A stretch of DNA of 64,000 nt from Candidatus Eisenbacteria bacterium (GTDB taxonomy: Bacteria; Eisenbacteria; RBG-16-71-46; JAFGJU01), in assembly GCA_026388185.1 (NCBI GenBank), contig JAPLKG010000006.1, forward strand, positions 3,625 through 67,624, written 5' to 3'. Below, piece after piece: positions 55,016-63,085 of the stretch. The notes under the pieces were generated by a model that saw only the letters and a list, made by a program, of their open reading frames with translations, had not been told where the DNA came from and ran no database searches. The position numbers and the translations under genes are program-made. How positions within the stretch are numbered: the first letter of the stretch is position 1; each line of letters opens with the position of its first letter.

Positions 55016-56635
55016 ATGTCGAGGGTGAAGAGATATTCTCTCATCGCATTTCTGGTCGTTCTTGTGATTCTGGCCGCGACTTGGTTTGCAGGGAGGGTGC
55101 AGGCCAAGAGCGACAACACGTTCAAGTCGTTCAGCGAATTCATGGACGTGGTCGCCAAAGTTCGAGACGACTACGTCGATGAAGTCGAAGTGGATGCACT
55201 TGTAGAAGACGCCATAAGAGGCATGCTCTATTCCCTCGACCCGCACTCTCAGTACTTGACCGCCTCAGACTACACGACCCTCAAGATTGACACGCACGGC
55301 AGCTACGGCGGCCTTGGCATTGTGATCGGCGTGAGGGACGGGTACCTTACCGTCGTGTCGCCCATGGAGGGCACACCCGCCAGCAGGATGGGAATCAGGA
55401 GCCTCGACAGGGTGGCCGCGATTGACGGCGAGACCACCGACGGCATGACTCTCGACGGCGCAGTCTCGAAGATGCGCGGACCCAAGGGATCGCAAGTGAC
55501 GCTGAGCATTGTTAGAGAGGGTGTGGACAAGCCTCTCGATTTCACGCTCACCCGGGAAGTGATCGCAGTGAAGAGCATCCCTTACGCCTTCGTAACGCCG
55601 GACAGCATAGGGTTCGTCAGAATATCGGGCTTTTCTGAGACGACCCCCGACAGTCTGGAGAGCAAGCTCAAGTACATCGAGTCCAAGCACATCAAGGGTC
55701 TGGTCATAGATTTGAGACGCAATCCGGGTGGTCTCTTGACTGAGGCCATCTCGGTCTCCGAGAGTTTTGTGCCGAAGGGCGACCTGATCGTCTCCACGAG
55801 GGGCCGCGTTACCGTTCAAAACGTGAACTACTATTCCAGCGCCGAGAGAATTCACGACGCTTACCCCGTAGTCGTGCTTGTGGACGGCGGAAGCGCCAGC
55901 GCGTCTGAAATAGTGGCGGGCGCCATACAGGATCTTGATTTGGGGGTGCTGGTCGGAGAAAGAACGTTCGGCAAAGGCACCGTGCAGAGCGTGTTTCCCA
56001 TGAAGGACGGATCCGCCCTCAAGCTCACCACGGCCAAATACTTCACTCCGAGCGGGCGATGCATTCACGCGGAGCCCAAGCGTTCGCGGATCAGGAGCGC
56101 CGGAGACATCAAGATAGGAAAGGAAACAGAGGAGAAGAGACCCGAATTCAAAACGATGATGGGGAGAATCGTCTACGGCGGGGGTGGAATCACACCCGAC
56201 GTAGTGGTCGCGTTGCCCCAGCTTTCCGCCATTTCCGAGAAGCTGGAAAGAAACCTGATGTTTTACAAGTTCACCGGCGAGTATCTCGAGAAACACAAGG
56301 GACTCAAGGCCGAGAACTTCAAAGTAACTCCGCTCCTTGTCAGTGATTTCAAGAAATATCTGAAAGACAAGAGCTTCGAGTATCAAGAGAAGGATTTCGA
56401 GGCCGACCACGCGTACATCGAGAGAGCGATGACACGAGAGATTGTCAGCCAACTGGCGGGTGAAGAGGCCGCATTCGAGATATATATTCAGGGTGACCCT
56501 CAGGTGCAAGAGGGATTCGAACTGCTTCGTAAGGCTCACTCGCGGCAGGATCTTTTCAGATTGGCCGAAGCTATTCCTTCTCCCAAAGAGAAGTCGACCG
56601 CATCGCCGTCGCGCGCCGAGGCTGCCGACGAGTGA
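55016..56635 (+). CDS. S41-family C-terminal processing protease (CtpA-like)
   Basis: The 539-residue protein has a membrane anchor or signal (about 8-30), a PDZ domain (about 100-180) and the S41 catalytic domain with Ser in GGSASASEIVAGA and Lys in ERTFGKGTVQ. It processes exported proteins in the periplasm. A helical C-terminal extension of about 120 residues and a Ser/Ala/Glu-rich tail follow. Confidence 0.93.
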   Translation: MSRVKRYSLIAFLVVLVILAATWFAGRVQAKSDNTFKSFSEFMDVVAKVRDDYVDEVEVDALVEDAIRGMLYSLDPHSQYLTASDYTTLKIDTHGSYGGLGIVIGVRDGYLTVVSPMEGTPASRMGIRSLDRVAAIDGETTDGMTLDGAVSKMRGPKGSQVTLSIVREGVDKPLDFTLTREVIAVKSIPYAFVTPDSIGFVRISGFSETTPDSLESKLKYIESKHIKGLVIDLRRNPGGLLTEAISVSESFVPKGDLIVSTRGRVTVQNVNYYSSAERIHDAYPVVVLVDGGSASASEIVAGAIQDLDLGVLVGERTFGKGTVQSVFPMKDGSALKLTTAKYFTPSGRCIHAEPKRSRIRSAGDIKIGKETEEKRPEFKTMMGRIVYGGGGITPDVVVALPQLSAISEKLERNLMFYKFTGEYLEKHKGLKAENFKVTPLLVSDFKKYLKDKSFEYQEKDFEADHAYIERAMTREIVSQLAGEEAAFEIYIQGDPQVQEGFELLRKAHSRQDLFRLAEAIPSPKEKSTASPSRAEAADE

Positions 56636-56725
56636 GATCTACGTGTTCTCTGCGAATCGCGTGGATGTTTCTGCTCGCAGTTCTCTCCGCTAACGCGTTT
56701 CGCGCGCAATGATCTGGACCGGCAA

Positions 56726-57412
56726 ATGGCTCGTCACATTACGACAAGACTGGCAGTGGTTTGCGACTTTGACGGCACTATCTCAAACGGTGACATAGGG
56801 AACAGTCTTTTCAGAGAATTCGCGGGTGGAAGCGAGTGGAAAGAGCTGATCGCGTCCTGGGAGAGAGGAGAAATCGGCTCCAGAGATTGCCTCACAAAGG
56901 AATGTAGCCTCGCACGAGCGACCCGTGAGGAGGTCGCCGCTTTTGCCGGGGCCTTCGAGATAGACCCACACTTTCCGGCGTTTGCCGCCTGGTGTTCGGA
57001 AAACGAGATACCTCTCGTCGTCGTCAGCGACGGCCTCGATTTCTACATAGAGATTGTTCTGAAGAAGTACGGGCTCTCGCGCCTGCCCGTCTACGCAAAT
57101 CATCTCACGTTCACGGAGGGAGGCATGACGCCCGAGTTTCCCTATTTCGAGCAGGGGTGTGGTAGGTGCGGAAACTGCAAGGGGTACCACGTGCGCAGGT
57201 ACAGGGAGCAATTCGGGAGAGTCGTGCTTGTTGGAGACGGATACTCGGACAGATGTGCCCTCGAAGAGGCCGACCTCGTTCTCGCAAAGAAAGGGCTGGC
57301 TGAACTCTGCCAATCGCTTGACGAGCCCTGCATCGAGGTTGGTGATTTCAAAGCCGTGAAGGCGGTCGTTGATGCTTTTGCCAGAGGACTCGACGTGAGG
57401 TCTATGCACTGA
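56726..57412 (+). CDS. HAD-family phosphatase (MtnX-like)
   Basis: The 228-residue protein has the HAD nucleophile motif VCDFDGTIS, motif II VVVSDG, and the Asp in LVGDGYSDRCA. Length and CGRCGNCKGYH are close to MtnX-type 2-hydroxy-3-keto-5-methylthiopentenyl-1-phosphate phosphatases. No other methionine salvage gene is adjacent, so the substrate is not certain. The stop overlaps the next start by one base. Confidence 0.82.
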   Translation: MARHITTRLAVVCDFDGTISNGDIGNSLFREFAGGSEWKELIASWERGEIGSRDCLTKECSLARATREEVAAFAGAFEIDPHFPAFAAWCSENEIPLVVVSDGLDFYIEIVLKKYGLSRLPVYANHLTFTEGGMTPEFPYFEQGCGRCGNCKGYHVRRYREQFGRVVLVGDGYSDRCALEEADLVLAKKGLAELCQSLDEPCIEVGDFKAVKAVVDAFARGLDVRSMH

Positions 57413-58593
57413 TGAAGGCTTCAGAACGGCGGAGCGCGCAGGGGCGTCCGAATCTTTCGCAGCAATCAAGTATTCAGGGGCGTCCAAGCGGGAGGCCGGG
57501 TTCGAATGGCCCGACGATAGGAAGCCTCACACTGGATTCTCGTCTTGTCCTCGCTCCGCTTGCGGGCATCGCGGACAGCACGTTCAGGCTCCTCTGCAAA
57601 GAGAAGGGGGCGTCTCTGGTCTACACGGAGATGATCAGTGCGGACGGCCTCGTCAGAGAGAACGCTCAAACACTGGCCCTGCTCTCGTTTTCCGAGGCCG
57701 AGAGATACATCGCGATTCAGCTCTTCGGTGCGGACCCCGACGTCATGGCGAGAGCCGCCGAGAAAGCCATGAGGTTCAACCCCGACATGATCGACCTCAA
57801 CTTCGGCTGTCCCGCGAGAAAAATCGTCGGAAAGCAGGCCGGCTGCGCGTTGCTCAACAACCTCGCGCTCCTGCGGAAGATCGCTGCCGCCGTCGTTTCG
57901 GCAGTCGGAGTGCCGGTGACCGCCAAGATAAGGAGCGGCTGGGACGATAAGTCCATGAACGCTGACAGGGTCTCCGAGATGCTCGAGGACTGCGGCGTGA
58001 AGGCGGTGGCGGTACACGCGAGGTCGAGGGCCGACAAATTCAGCGGCAAAGCAGATTGGGAAGTGATCGCCCGCGTAAAGAGTTCGGTTAATATCCCGGT
58101 CATCGGAAACGGAGACGTGACGGCTCCCGAAGACGCGGCCAGGATGCTTGAAGAGACCGGGTGCGACGCCGTCATGATCGGCAGAGGGGCGCTCGGGAAT
58201 CCGTGGATTTTCTCCCGCACCAGACATTTTCTGGCGACGGGCGAGCTGCCTGCGCCTCCGTCAGAAAAGGAGAGGCTTGAGTTTCTCCTGAGGCACATCG
58301 CACTGGCGGAGGAGAAAGCCCGCTGCGCACCTTCTCGGGCGACGAATCAGGCGACGAAAATCACTCCAGCCGTCCTGGCGAAGAGAGCCGCGGGCGGCTA
58401 CACCGTGAACCGCGAGGTTGCCGACAACTGGTCCGCGCTTGCCATGAGAAAGCACGTAGGCTGGTACACCAGGGGTCTTCCTCAAAGCTGCAGGTTGAGG
58501 CAGGAGGCGAACCGCGCCACGTCTTTTGAGGAAACGCGCAAGCTTGTTGTCGCGTTTGCTTCCTCTCTCGGCGTGGAACTCAACGAGGCCTAG
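57412..58593 (+). CDS. tRNA-dihydrouridine synthase
   Basis: The 393-residue FMN enzyme has LVLAPLAGIADSTFRLLCKE, the catalytic Cys in LNFGCPARKIVGKQAG, ADWEVIARVK and IGNGDVTAPEDA, MIGRGALGNPW. It reduces uridine to dihydrouridine in tRNA D-loops (DusB-like). About 40 N-terminal residues precede the usual start and may not be translated. Confidence 0.92.
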   Translation: MKASERRSAQGRPNLSQQSSIQGRPSGRPGSNGPTIGSLTLDSRLVLAPLAGIADSTFRLLCKEKGASLVYTEMISADGLVRENAQTLALLSFSEAERYIAIQLFGADPDVMARAAEKAMRFNPDMIDLNFGCPARKIVGKQAGCALLNNLALLRKIAAAVVSAVGVPVTAKIRSGWDDKSMNADRVSEMLEDCGVKAVAVHARSRADKFSGKADWEVIARVKSSVNIPVIGNGDVTAPEDAARMLEETGCDAVMIGRGALGNPWIFSRTRHFLATGELPAPPSEKERLEFLLRHIALAEEKARCAPSRATNQATKITPAVLAKRAAGGYTVNREVADNWSALAMRKHVGWYTRGLPQSCRLRQEANRATSFEETRKLVVAFASSLGVELNEA

Positions 58594-58664
58594 ACGCATC
58601 GCCGTGCGCGTCTTCTTGCCGCGGGCAGCCTGTGCAACCAGGACGGCGGAGCGGAGCACAGATT

Positions 58665-59483
58665 ATGTACACTGACAGACTCAGAGAGATGATGAGAAGG
58701 GTCCGGAGCGGTGAGCTGAGCGTGGATGCCGCACTGGCTGAGCTCAGGCATCTTCCGTTCGAGTCGCTCGAGGAGGCGACAATCGATCACCACAGAAGCC
58801 TCAGATGCGGATTTCCCGAAGTCGTCTTTTGCGGTGGAAAAAGCGAGAGGCAGATAGTGGCCATCGTCGAGAAAATGGTGGAGAAGGGTGAACCCGTGCT
58901 TGCGACAAGGGTAAAGCCCGGCGTGGCAAGTCGGCTTGCCAGGAGATTTCCGCACGCCGAGCACAACTCGCTTGCGCACACCGTCTTCATCCTCCGCGGA
59001 AAGCGAGAGAAGAAAGAAGGCCTCGTGTTGGTGGTCTCCGCCGGCACTTCGGACATTCCGGTCGCGGAAGAGGCATGCGTGACCGCCGAGGCCATGGGAT
59101 GCAAGGTGGAGCGGCTTTTCGACGTGGGAATAGCGGGAATACACAGGATAATTTCGCACAGAAGGAAACTCTGGGATGCGGACGCGATTGTTGTCGCGGC
59201 AGGGATGGAAGGCGCGCTGGCCGGCGTCGTAGCCGGAATGACCGACAGACCAGTCGTGGCCGTGCCGACCAGCGTGGGCTACGGCGCGAGTTTCGGAGGC
59301 ATCGCTGCGCTCCTGGGCATGCTCAACAGTTGCGCAGCCGGTGTCACGGTTGTGAACATCGACAACGGCTTTGGAGCAGGTTACGCCGCCGCTCTCGTGG
59401 CGCGAAGACAGACGGCCACGGGCGTAAAGACCCGGAAGGAAACCGGAGCGAAAGGTACTGGGACCAGGAAGCGCAAGGGTTGA
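58665..59483 (+). CDS. larB: nickel-pincer cofactor biosynthesis protein LarB
   Basis: The 272-residue protein matches LarB: HHRSLRCGFPEVVFCGGKSE, VVSAGTSDIPVAEEA and GMEGALAGVVAGMTDRPVVA. LarB carboxylates nicotinic acid adenine dinucleotide, the first step to the nickel-pincer cofactor used by lactate racemase and related racemases. ATG 58665 fits the family start better than ATG 58632. A Lys/Arg-rich tail follows. larC is 59 bases downstream. Confidence 0.93.
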   Translation: MYTDRLREMMRRVRSGELSVDAALAELRHLPFESLEEATIDHHRSLRCGFPEVVFCGGKSERQIVAIVEKMVEKGEPVLATRVKPGVASRLARRFPHAEHNSLAHTVFILRGKREKKEGLVLVVSAGTSDIPVAEEACVTAEAMGCKVERLFDVGIAGIHRIISHRRKLWDADAIVVAAGMEGALAGVVAGMTDRPVVAVPTSVGYGASFGGIAALLGMLNSCAAGVTVVNIDNGFGAGYAAALVARRQTATGVKTRKETGAKGTGTRKRKG

Positions 59484-59542
59484 AGTGTACGGAACAAGCC
59501 AAGAGCGAGAGGCGCACTGCAAAGGGCGATGAGGTCGGACGT

Positions 59543-60715
59543 ATGAGACTTGCTTACCTCGATTGCTTTTCTGGAATAAGCGGAGACATGTTCGTGGCTG
59601 CGTTCCTCGATGCCGGAGTGGAGCTTGAGGAACTCAGGAGTTTCCTGGAATGTTTGCCCGTAGGAGGATGGAAGGTCTCCGCGACAAAGACAAAGAGAGG
59701 GCATTTCGCTGCCACGATGTTTCGAGTGAGCGTCGAGGAAGCCAAGAAAGAAAGGCGTCTCTCAGAGATTCTGGAGCTTATAGACAGAAGCTCTCTTCCG
59801 CCTCGTGTCAAAGAAAACAGTTCAAAGGTGTTTCTCAAACTGGCCGAGGCCGAATCGACTGTGCACGGCGTCCAGCCGGAGGAGGTGCACTTCCACGAGG
59901 TGGGGGCAATCGATTCCATCGTTGACATAGTCGGGGCTGCCTCCTGTCTTCACCTCGCGGGGATTGACCGGATGTACGTGTCGACTCTCTCTCTTGGAAA
60001 GGGCGGCACGAACGCACAACACGGGCTTATCCCACTTCCCGCCCCGGCCACCTCAGTTCTTCTTCTTGGCCACAGCGTTCGGATGATCGACATAGAGGCG
60101 GAGCTTGTCACGCCGACCGGCGCCGCGATCGTGAGTTCTCTTGGAGAGCAAGGCGACGTCCCCGTGCCTTTTAGACTCGAGTGCATCGGATGCGGAGCCG
60201 GTTCAAACGAGTTTGAAAGTCTGCCCAACGTGCTCAGGGTCTTTGTCGGAAGCTGCGAGGGCCTCTCGTTTGAGAGAGGATTCGTTCAAGTGCTTGAGAC
60301 CACGATCGACGACATGAACCCTCAGCTCTACGAGTTCCTCAGGGAGAGACTCCTGGAACTGGGTGCCCTCGACGTTTTTCTCACGGCGGTCCACATGAAG
60401 AAGGGTCGGCCCGGCGTGCTCGTCACCGTTCTGTGCGAGCCGGGTCTTTCCACGAAGTTGGGCGAGGAAATCCTCCGGCAGACCACGACGCTCGGGCTGC
60501 GCCTCTCCACGCAGACGAGGATGGAGCTTGCGAGAGACGTCGAAGAGGTCTCCACCGCCTACGGCACGATTCGCATGAAAGTCCCGGCCGCGTATCCTGA
60601 CAGGGCTTCCCCCGAGTACGACGACTGCTACAGGGCCGCCAGGACGCACGGCGTGCCGCTCATCGCAGTTCACGAAGCTGCAAAGACGGCGTGGAGCAGG
60701 AGATCTCCGGCTTGA
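59543..60715 (+). CDS. larC: nickel insertion protein LarC
   Basis: The 390-residue protein has the DUF111/LarC start LAYLDCFSGISGDMFVAAFLDAG, the HFHEVGAIDSIVDIVG motif and LETTIDDMNPQLYE. It inserts nickel into the pincer cofactor. Both halves are in one frame; no frameshift is needed, unlike Lactobacillus plantarum larC1/larC2. The frame is open from 59075 but the part before 59543 overlaps larB out of frame. larE and larA are not visible in this window. Confidence 0.93.
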   Translation: MRLAYLDCFSGISGDMFVAAFLDAGVELEELRSFLECLPVGGWKVSATKTKRGHFAATMFRVSVEEAKKERRLSEILELIDRSSLPPRVKENSSKVFLKLAEAESTVHGVQPEEVHFHEVGAIDSIVDIVGAASCLHLAGIDRMYVSTLSLGKGGTNAQHGLIPLPAPATSVLLLGHSVRMIDIEAELVTPTGAAIVSSLGEQGDVPVPFRLECIGCGAGSNEFESLPNVLRVFVGSCEGLSFERGFVQVLETTIDDMNPQLYEFLRERLLELGALDVFLTAVHMKKGRPGVLVTVLCEPGLSTKLGEEILRQTTTLGLRLSTQTRMELARDVEEVSTAYGTIRMKVPAAYPDRASPEYDDCYRAARTHGVPLIAVHEAAKTAWSRRSPA

Positions 60716-60775
60716 CCCGATGAGGGCGTCCAGATGATTGCGAACCGGTAATCGCGAATCGATGATAGTGAAGCG

Positions 60776-61588
60776 ATGATAGAGCTTTCTGCGGTTTCTT
60801 ATGCTTACCCGGGCCAGCCGTCCACGGCCTTGCGCGAAGTAAGTCTCACTGTGAGACAAGGTGAGACTCTTTGCGTCATAGGCAGGAACGCGAGCGGCAA
60901 GAGCACGCTCTGCAGGATCGCGGCAGGCATCCTCAAGGCCGGCGCCGGGTTCGTGAGGATTGACGGACTTCCCGCAGGCGAGGAAGGCACACGGCTGGAA
61001 ATCAGAAGGCGAGTCGGCTTCCTCCAGCAAGACCCAGAGAGTCAATTCGTCTCGGTGACCGTGGAGAGGGAAATAGCCTCCGGCCCCGAAAACCTTGGCC
61101 TTTCGGTAGCGGAGACACGAACAATTGTCGAGGAGCTTCTCAGTTTTTTTGGTCTCACCGAGTTGAGAAAACGTCCTCCACACGCGCTTTCGGGCGGACA
61201 AATGCAAAAGGTGCTCCTTGCGTCTCTTCTTGCGATGAGACCAAAACACCTCATACTGGACGAACCAACCTCGTACCTGGATCCCTTGGAAAGAATCTGT
61301 GTGGCGAAGGAACTGAAACGCGTCTCTGACGTAACGGGTACGTCAGTCGTTTGGGTGACACAGTTTCTCCGCGAGGCACTCGCCTCGCCAAGGGTGATCG
61401 CCATAGAGCGTGGCGGTGTCTGCTTTGATGGGTCTCCTTCGCAGTTTGTAGGTCGGCGTGACGTACACGCTACGCTGGGCATAAGGAACCTGGAAAGGTT
61501 CCTGCCGTCCGCCTCGCCCCCACCGTGGGTCGATTCCTCGCGAGTGCGCGCCACGCCACCCGTGCCGGGAGACGTGGATGCACAGTAG
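60776..61588 (+). CDS. ECF/CbiO-type transporter ATPase, first subunit
   Basis: The 270-residue ABC ATPase has Walker A IGRNASGKSTLC, Q-loop LQQDPESQFV, signature LSGGQMQK, Walker B LILDEPTSYLD. The QQDPESQ Q-loop is typical of energy-coupling-factor ATPases that power vitamin or metal (Ni/Co) uptake. Position after larC suggests nickel. No transmembrane EcfT/CbiQ or S component follows within the window. Confidence 0.9.
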   Translation: MIELSAVSYAYPGQPSTALREVSLTVRQGETLCVIGRNASGKSTLCRIAAGILKAGAGFVRIDGLPAGEEGTRLEIRRRVGFLQQDPESQFVSVTVEREIASGPENLGLSVAETRTIVEELLSFFGLTELRKRPPHALSGGQMQKVLLASLLAMRPKHLILDEPTSYLDPLERICVAKELKRVSDVTGTSVVWVTQFLREALASPRVIAIERGGVCFDGSPSQFVGRRDVHATLGIRNLERFLPSASPPPWVDSSRVRATPPVPGDVDAQ

Positions 61589-61597
61589 GGACTCTTG

Positions 61598-62461
61598 ATG
61601 AAACTCGTAATGGACAACGTTCAATTCAGCTACGACAGAGGCTCCCCCGCAGAAAGGATCGTGCTCGATTCGGTCTCTCTCGAAGTGAGGGAGCGAGAAC
61701 TCCTTTCCATCGTGGGGCGCACTGGTTCGGGTAAAACCACGCTCGGTCTCGTGATGGCGGGGTTACTGTCACCGGCGCGTGGGAGGATGACCATCGAAGA
61801 CGCATCTGTCGGCGGCTCTACGGTTGCCCGCGAAGGTATTACTGACGATGCGTCGATCGCGATCCCTGCGACAACGGGCGGGAGAAACACAAGAACGCCG
61901 AGACGCAAGCCGACCGCGAAACGTGGGGCAGAGGGTGTAGATGTAGTCATGGTCTTTCAATTCCCCGAGTCCCAGTTTTTCGAAGAGAGTGTCCTCGGCG
62001 AATTGGCCTTCGGCCCGTCGAGACTCGGTCTTACGGGCGAAGCGATTCAGAGGAGAGCAGTCTCGGCCATGCAAAAAGTGAGGTTGGACTTCCACGCGCT
62101 TTCAACGCGTTCGCCCCTGAGCCTCAGCGACGGGGAGAAAAGGAAAGTCGCAATAGCCTCTGCGCTGACATGCGGGCCACGCTTTCTCATATTGGATGAA
62201 CCCACCGTCTCGTTGGATTGGGAGGCAGCCGTTCACACGTTTGAGGTTCTCAGGGAGCTCACGCAGAGCGGGGTCTCCGTGATTGTGATGACGCATGAGG
62301 TGGAAGACGTTCTGGCTTACTCCGACAGAATCGCTGTCCTGACGGAGGGTAGGCTTGTCGCACTGGGTCGTCTCAGCAGGGACGAGATCTATCGTGTTCT
62401 CTCTCGGGACGAAGCTCCGACTTCGGGAGGAAGTCTCACGTCTCGAGGACGAAAGAGTTAA
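61598..62461 (+). CDS. ECF/CbiO-type transporter ATPase, second subunit
   Basis: The 287-residue ATPase has Walker A VGRTGSGKTTLG, Q-loop FQFPESQFFEESV, signature LSLSDGEKRK (LSDGE replaces LSGGQ) and Walker B FLILDEPTVSLD. An insertion of about 45 basic, low-complexity residues separates the Walker A helix from the Q-loop. Two different ATPases side by side form the usual EcfA1/A2 heterodimer. TTG 61595 gives three extra bases only; ATG 61598 is preferred. Confidence 0.88.
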   Translation: MKLVMDNVQFSYDRGSPAERIVLDSVSLEVRERELLSIVGRTGSGKTTLGLVMAGLLSPARGRMTIEDASVGGSTVAREGITDDASIAIPATTGGRNTRTPRRKPTAKRGAEGVDVVMVFQFPESQFFEESVLGELAFGPSRLGLTGEAIQRRAVSAMQKVRLDFHALSTRSPLSLSDGEKRKVAIASALTCGPRFLILDEPTVSLDWEAAVHTFEVLRELTQSGVSVIVMTHEVEDVLAYSDRIAVLTEGRLVALGRLSRDEIYRVLSRDEAPTSGGSLTSRGRKS

Positions 62462-62465
62462 CTTC

Positions 62466-62494
62466 TTGACACGGGCCAAGTAATCTGATATTAT
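62466..62494 (+). promoter_or_regulatory. promoter right after the ECF ATPase gene
   Basis: TTGACA (62466-62471) and TATTAT (62489-62494) are 17 bases apart; the start would be near 62501. It drives a GC-rich stretch of about 230 bases with several hairpins and no convincing gene. Confidence 0.6.
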
Positions 62495-62500
62495 TCGGGC

Positions 62501-62740
62501 GTGGTCGGGGTCGGTGTTCCACGGGCAGTGGCGAGTGCGACACCGGCTTATTTTGTTGTCTTCGCAGAAGTTAAGGGCCGCGGACTCGCGGATTGGGGGC
62601 CGGGGCCATCTCGCCCCCTGAAGTCGGCCCGGTGGCCGAGAGTGGGACGCGAGCAGTCGCCGGGACCGGCGCTCGGCTCGAGAATGGGTTGAAGGCAGAT
62701 ATTGCAGTGTGACGGAATGCGTTGTGGGCTGCCCGGTCGG
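62501..62740 (+). other. GC-rich transcribed leader or RNA, unassigned
   Basis: Hairpins are possible at GGGGGC/GCCCCC and CGGCC/GGCCG around 62598-62640 and GCCGG/CCGGC around 62660. A 63-codon frame starts with GTG exactly at the predicted transcript start, but it has a proline/arginine-rich product and no ribosome site. I cannot assign a function. Confidence 0.3.
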
Positions 62741-62752
62741 GGAAGAAAAACC

Positions 62753-62782
62753 TTGACATTGCCCGTTCGGTCATGTTATACT
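62753..62782 (+). promoter_or_regulatory. promoter of the terminal exported-protein gene
   Basis: TTGACA (62753-62758) and TATACT (62777-62782) are 18 bases apart. The leader before ATG 63086 would be about 295 bases, unusually long. Confidence 0.65.
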
Positions 62783-63085
62783 AGCTCCGTGAAGATACTG
62801 GTGCGCGGCACGTTGCCCCACTTTTTTGCGCATGTCACTAAATGAGTCTAAAGGGGGTGATAGGCGCTATTGCAGTTGTTTGCGATGGCTGTGCGTCACT
62901 TCACATCAAAGAAAGGGGGGATAAAGGCGAGAGGACATGGCTTCTATTACGATTCGCGACGCTGCTGGGAAGCCGCGTGTCGTTCTCTTCATTCCCGGCC
63001 AATTGCTTCATAACTGCTTTCAAAAGTCCTCGTTCGCAATTTAGGCAGTTACTTGTTTTTCGCTTGCGACGATGGAGGTATCGAA

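Noticed and set aside
55265-56539. 424-residue minus-strand frame opposite the S41 protease
   Set aside because: Antisense to complete protease motifs; no start context.
59075-59542. N-terminal extension of the LarC frame
   Set aside because: It overlaps larB in another frame, and LarC-like sequence begins only at ATG 59543.
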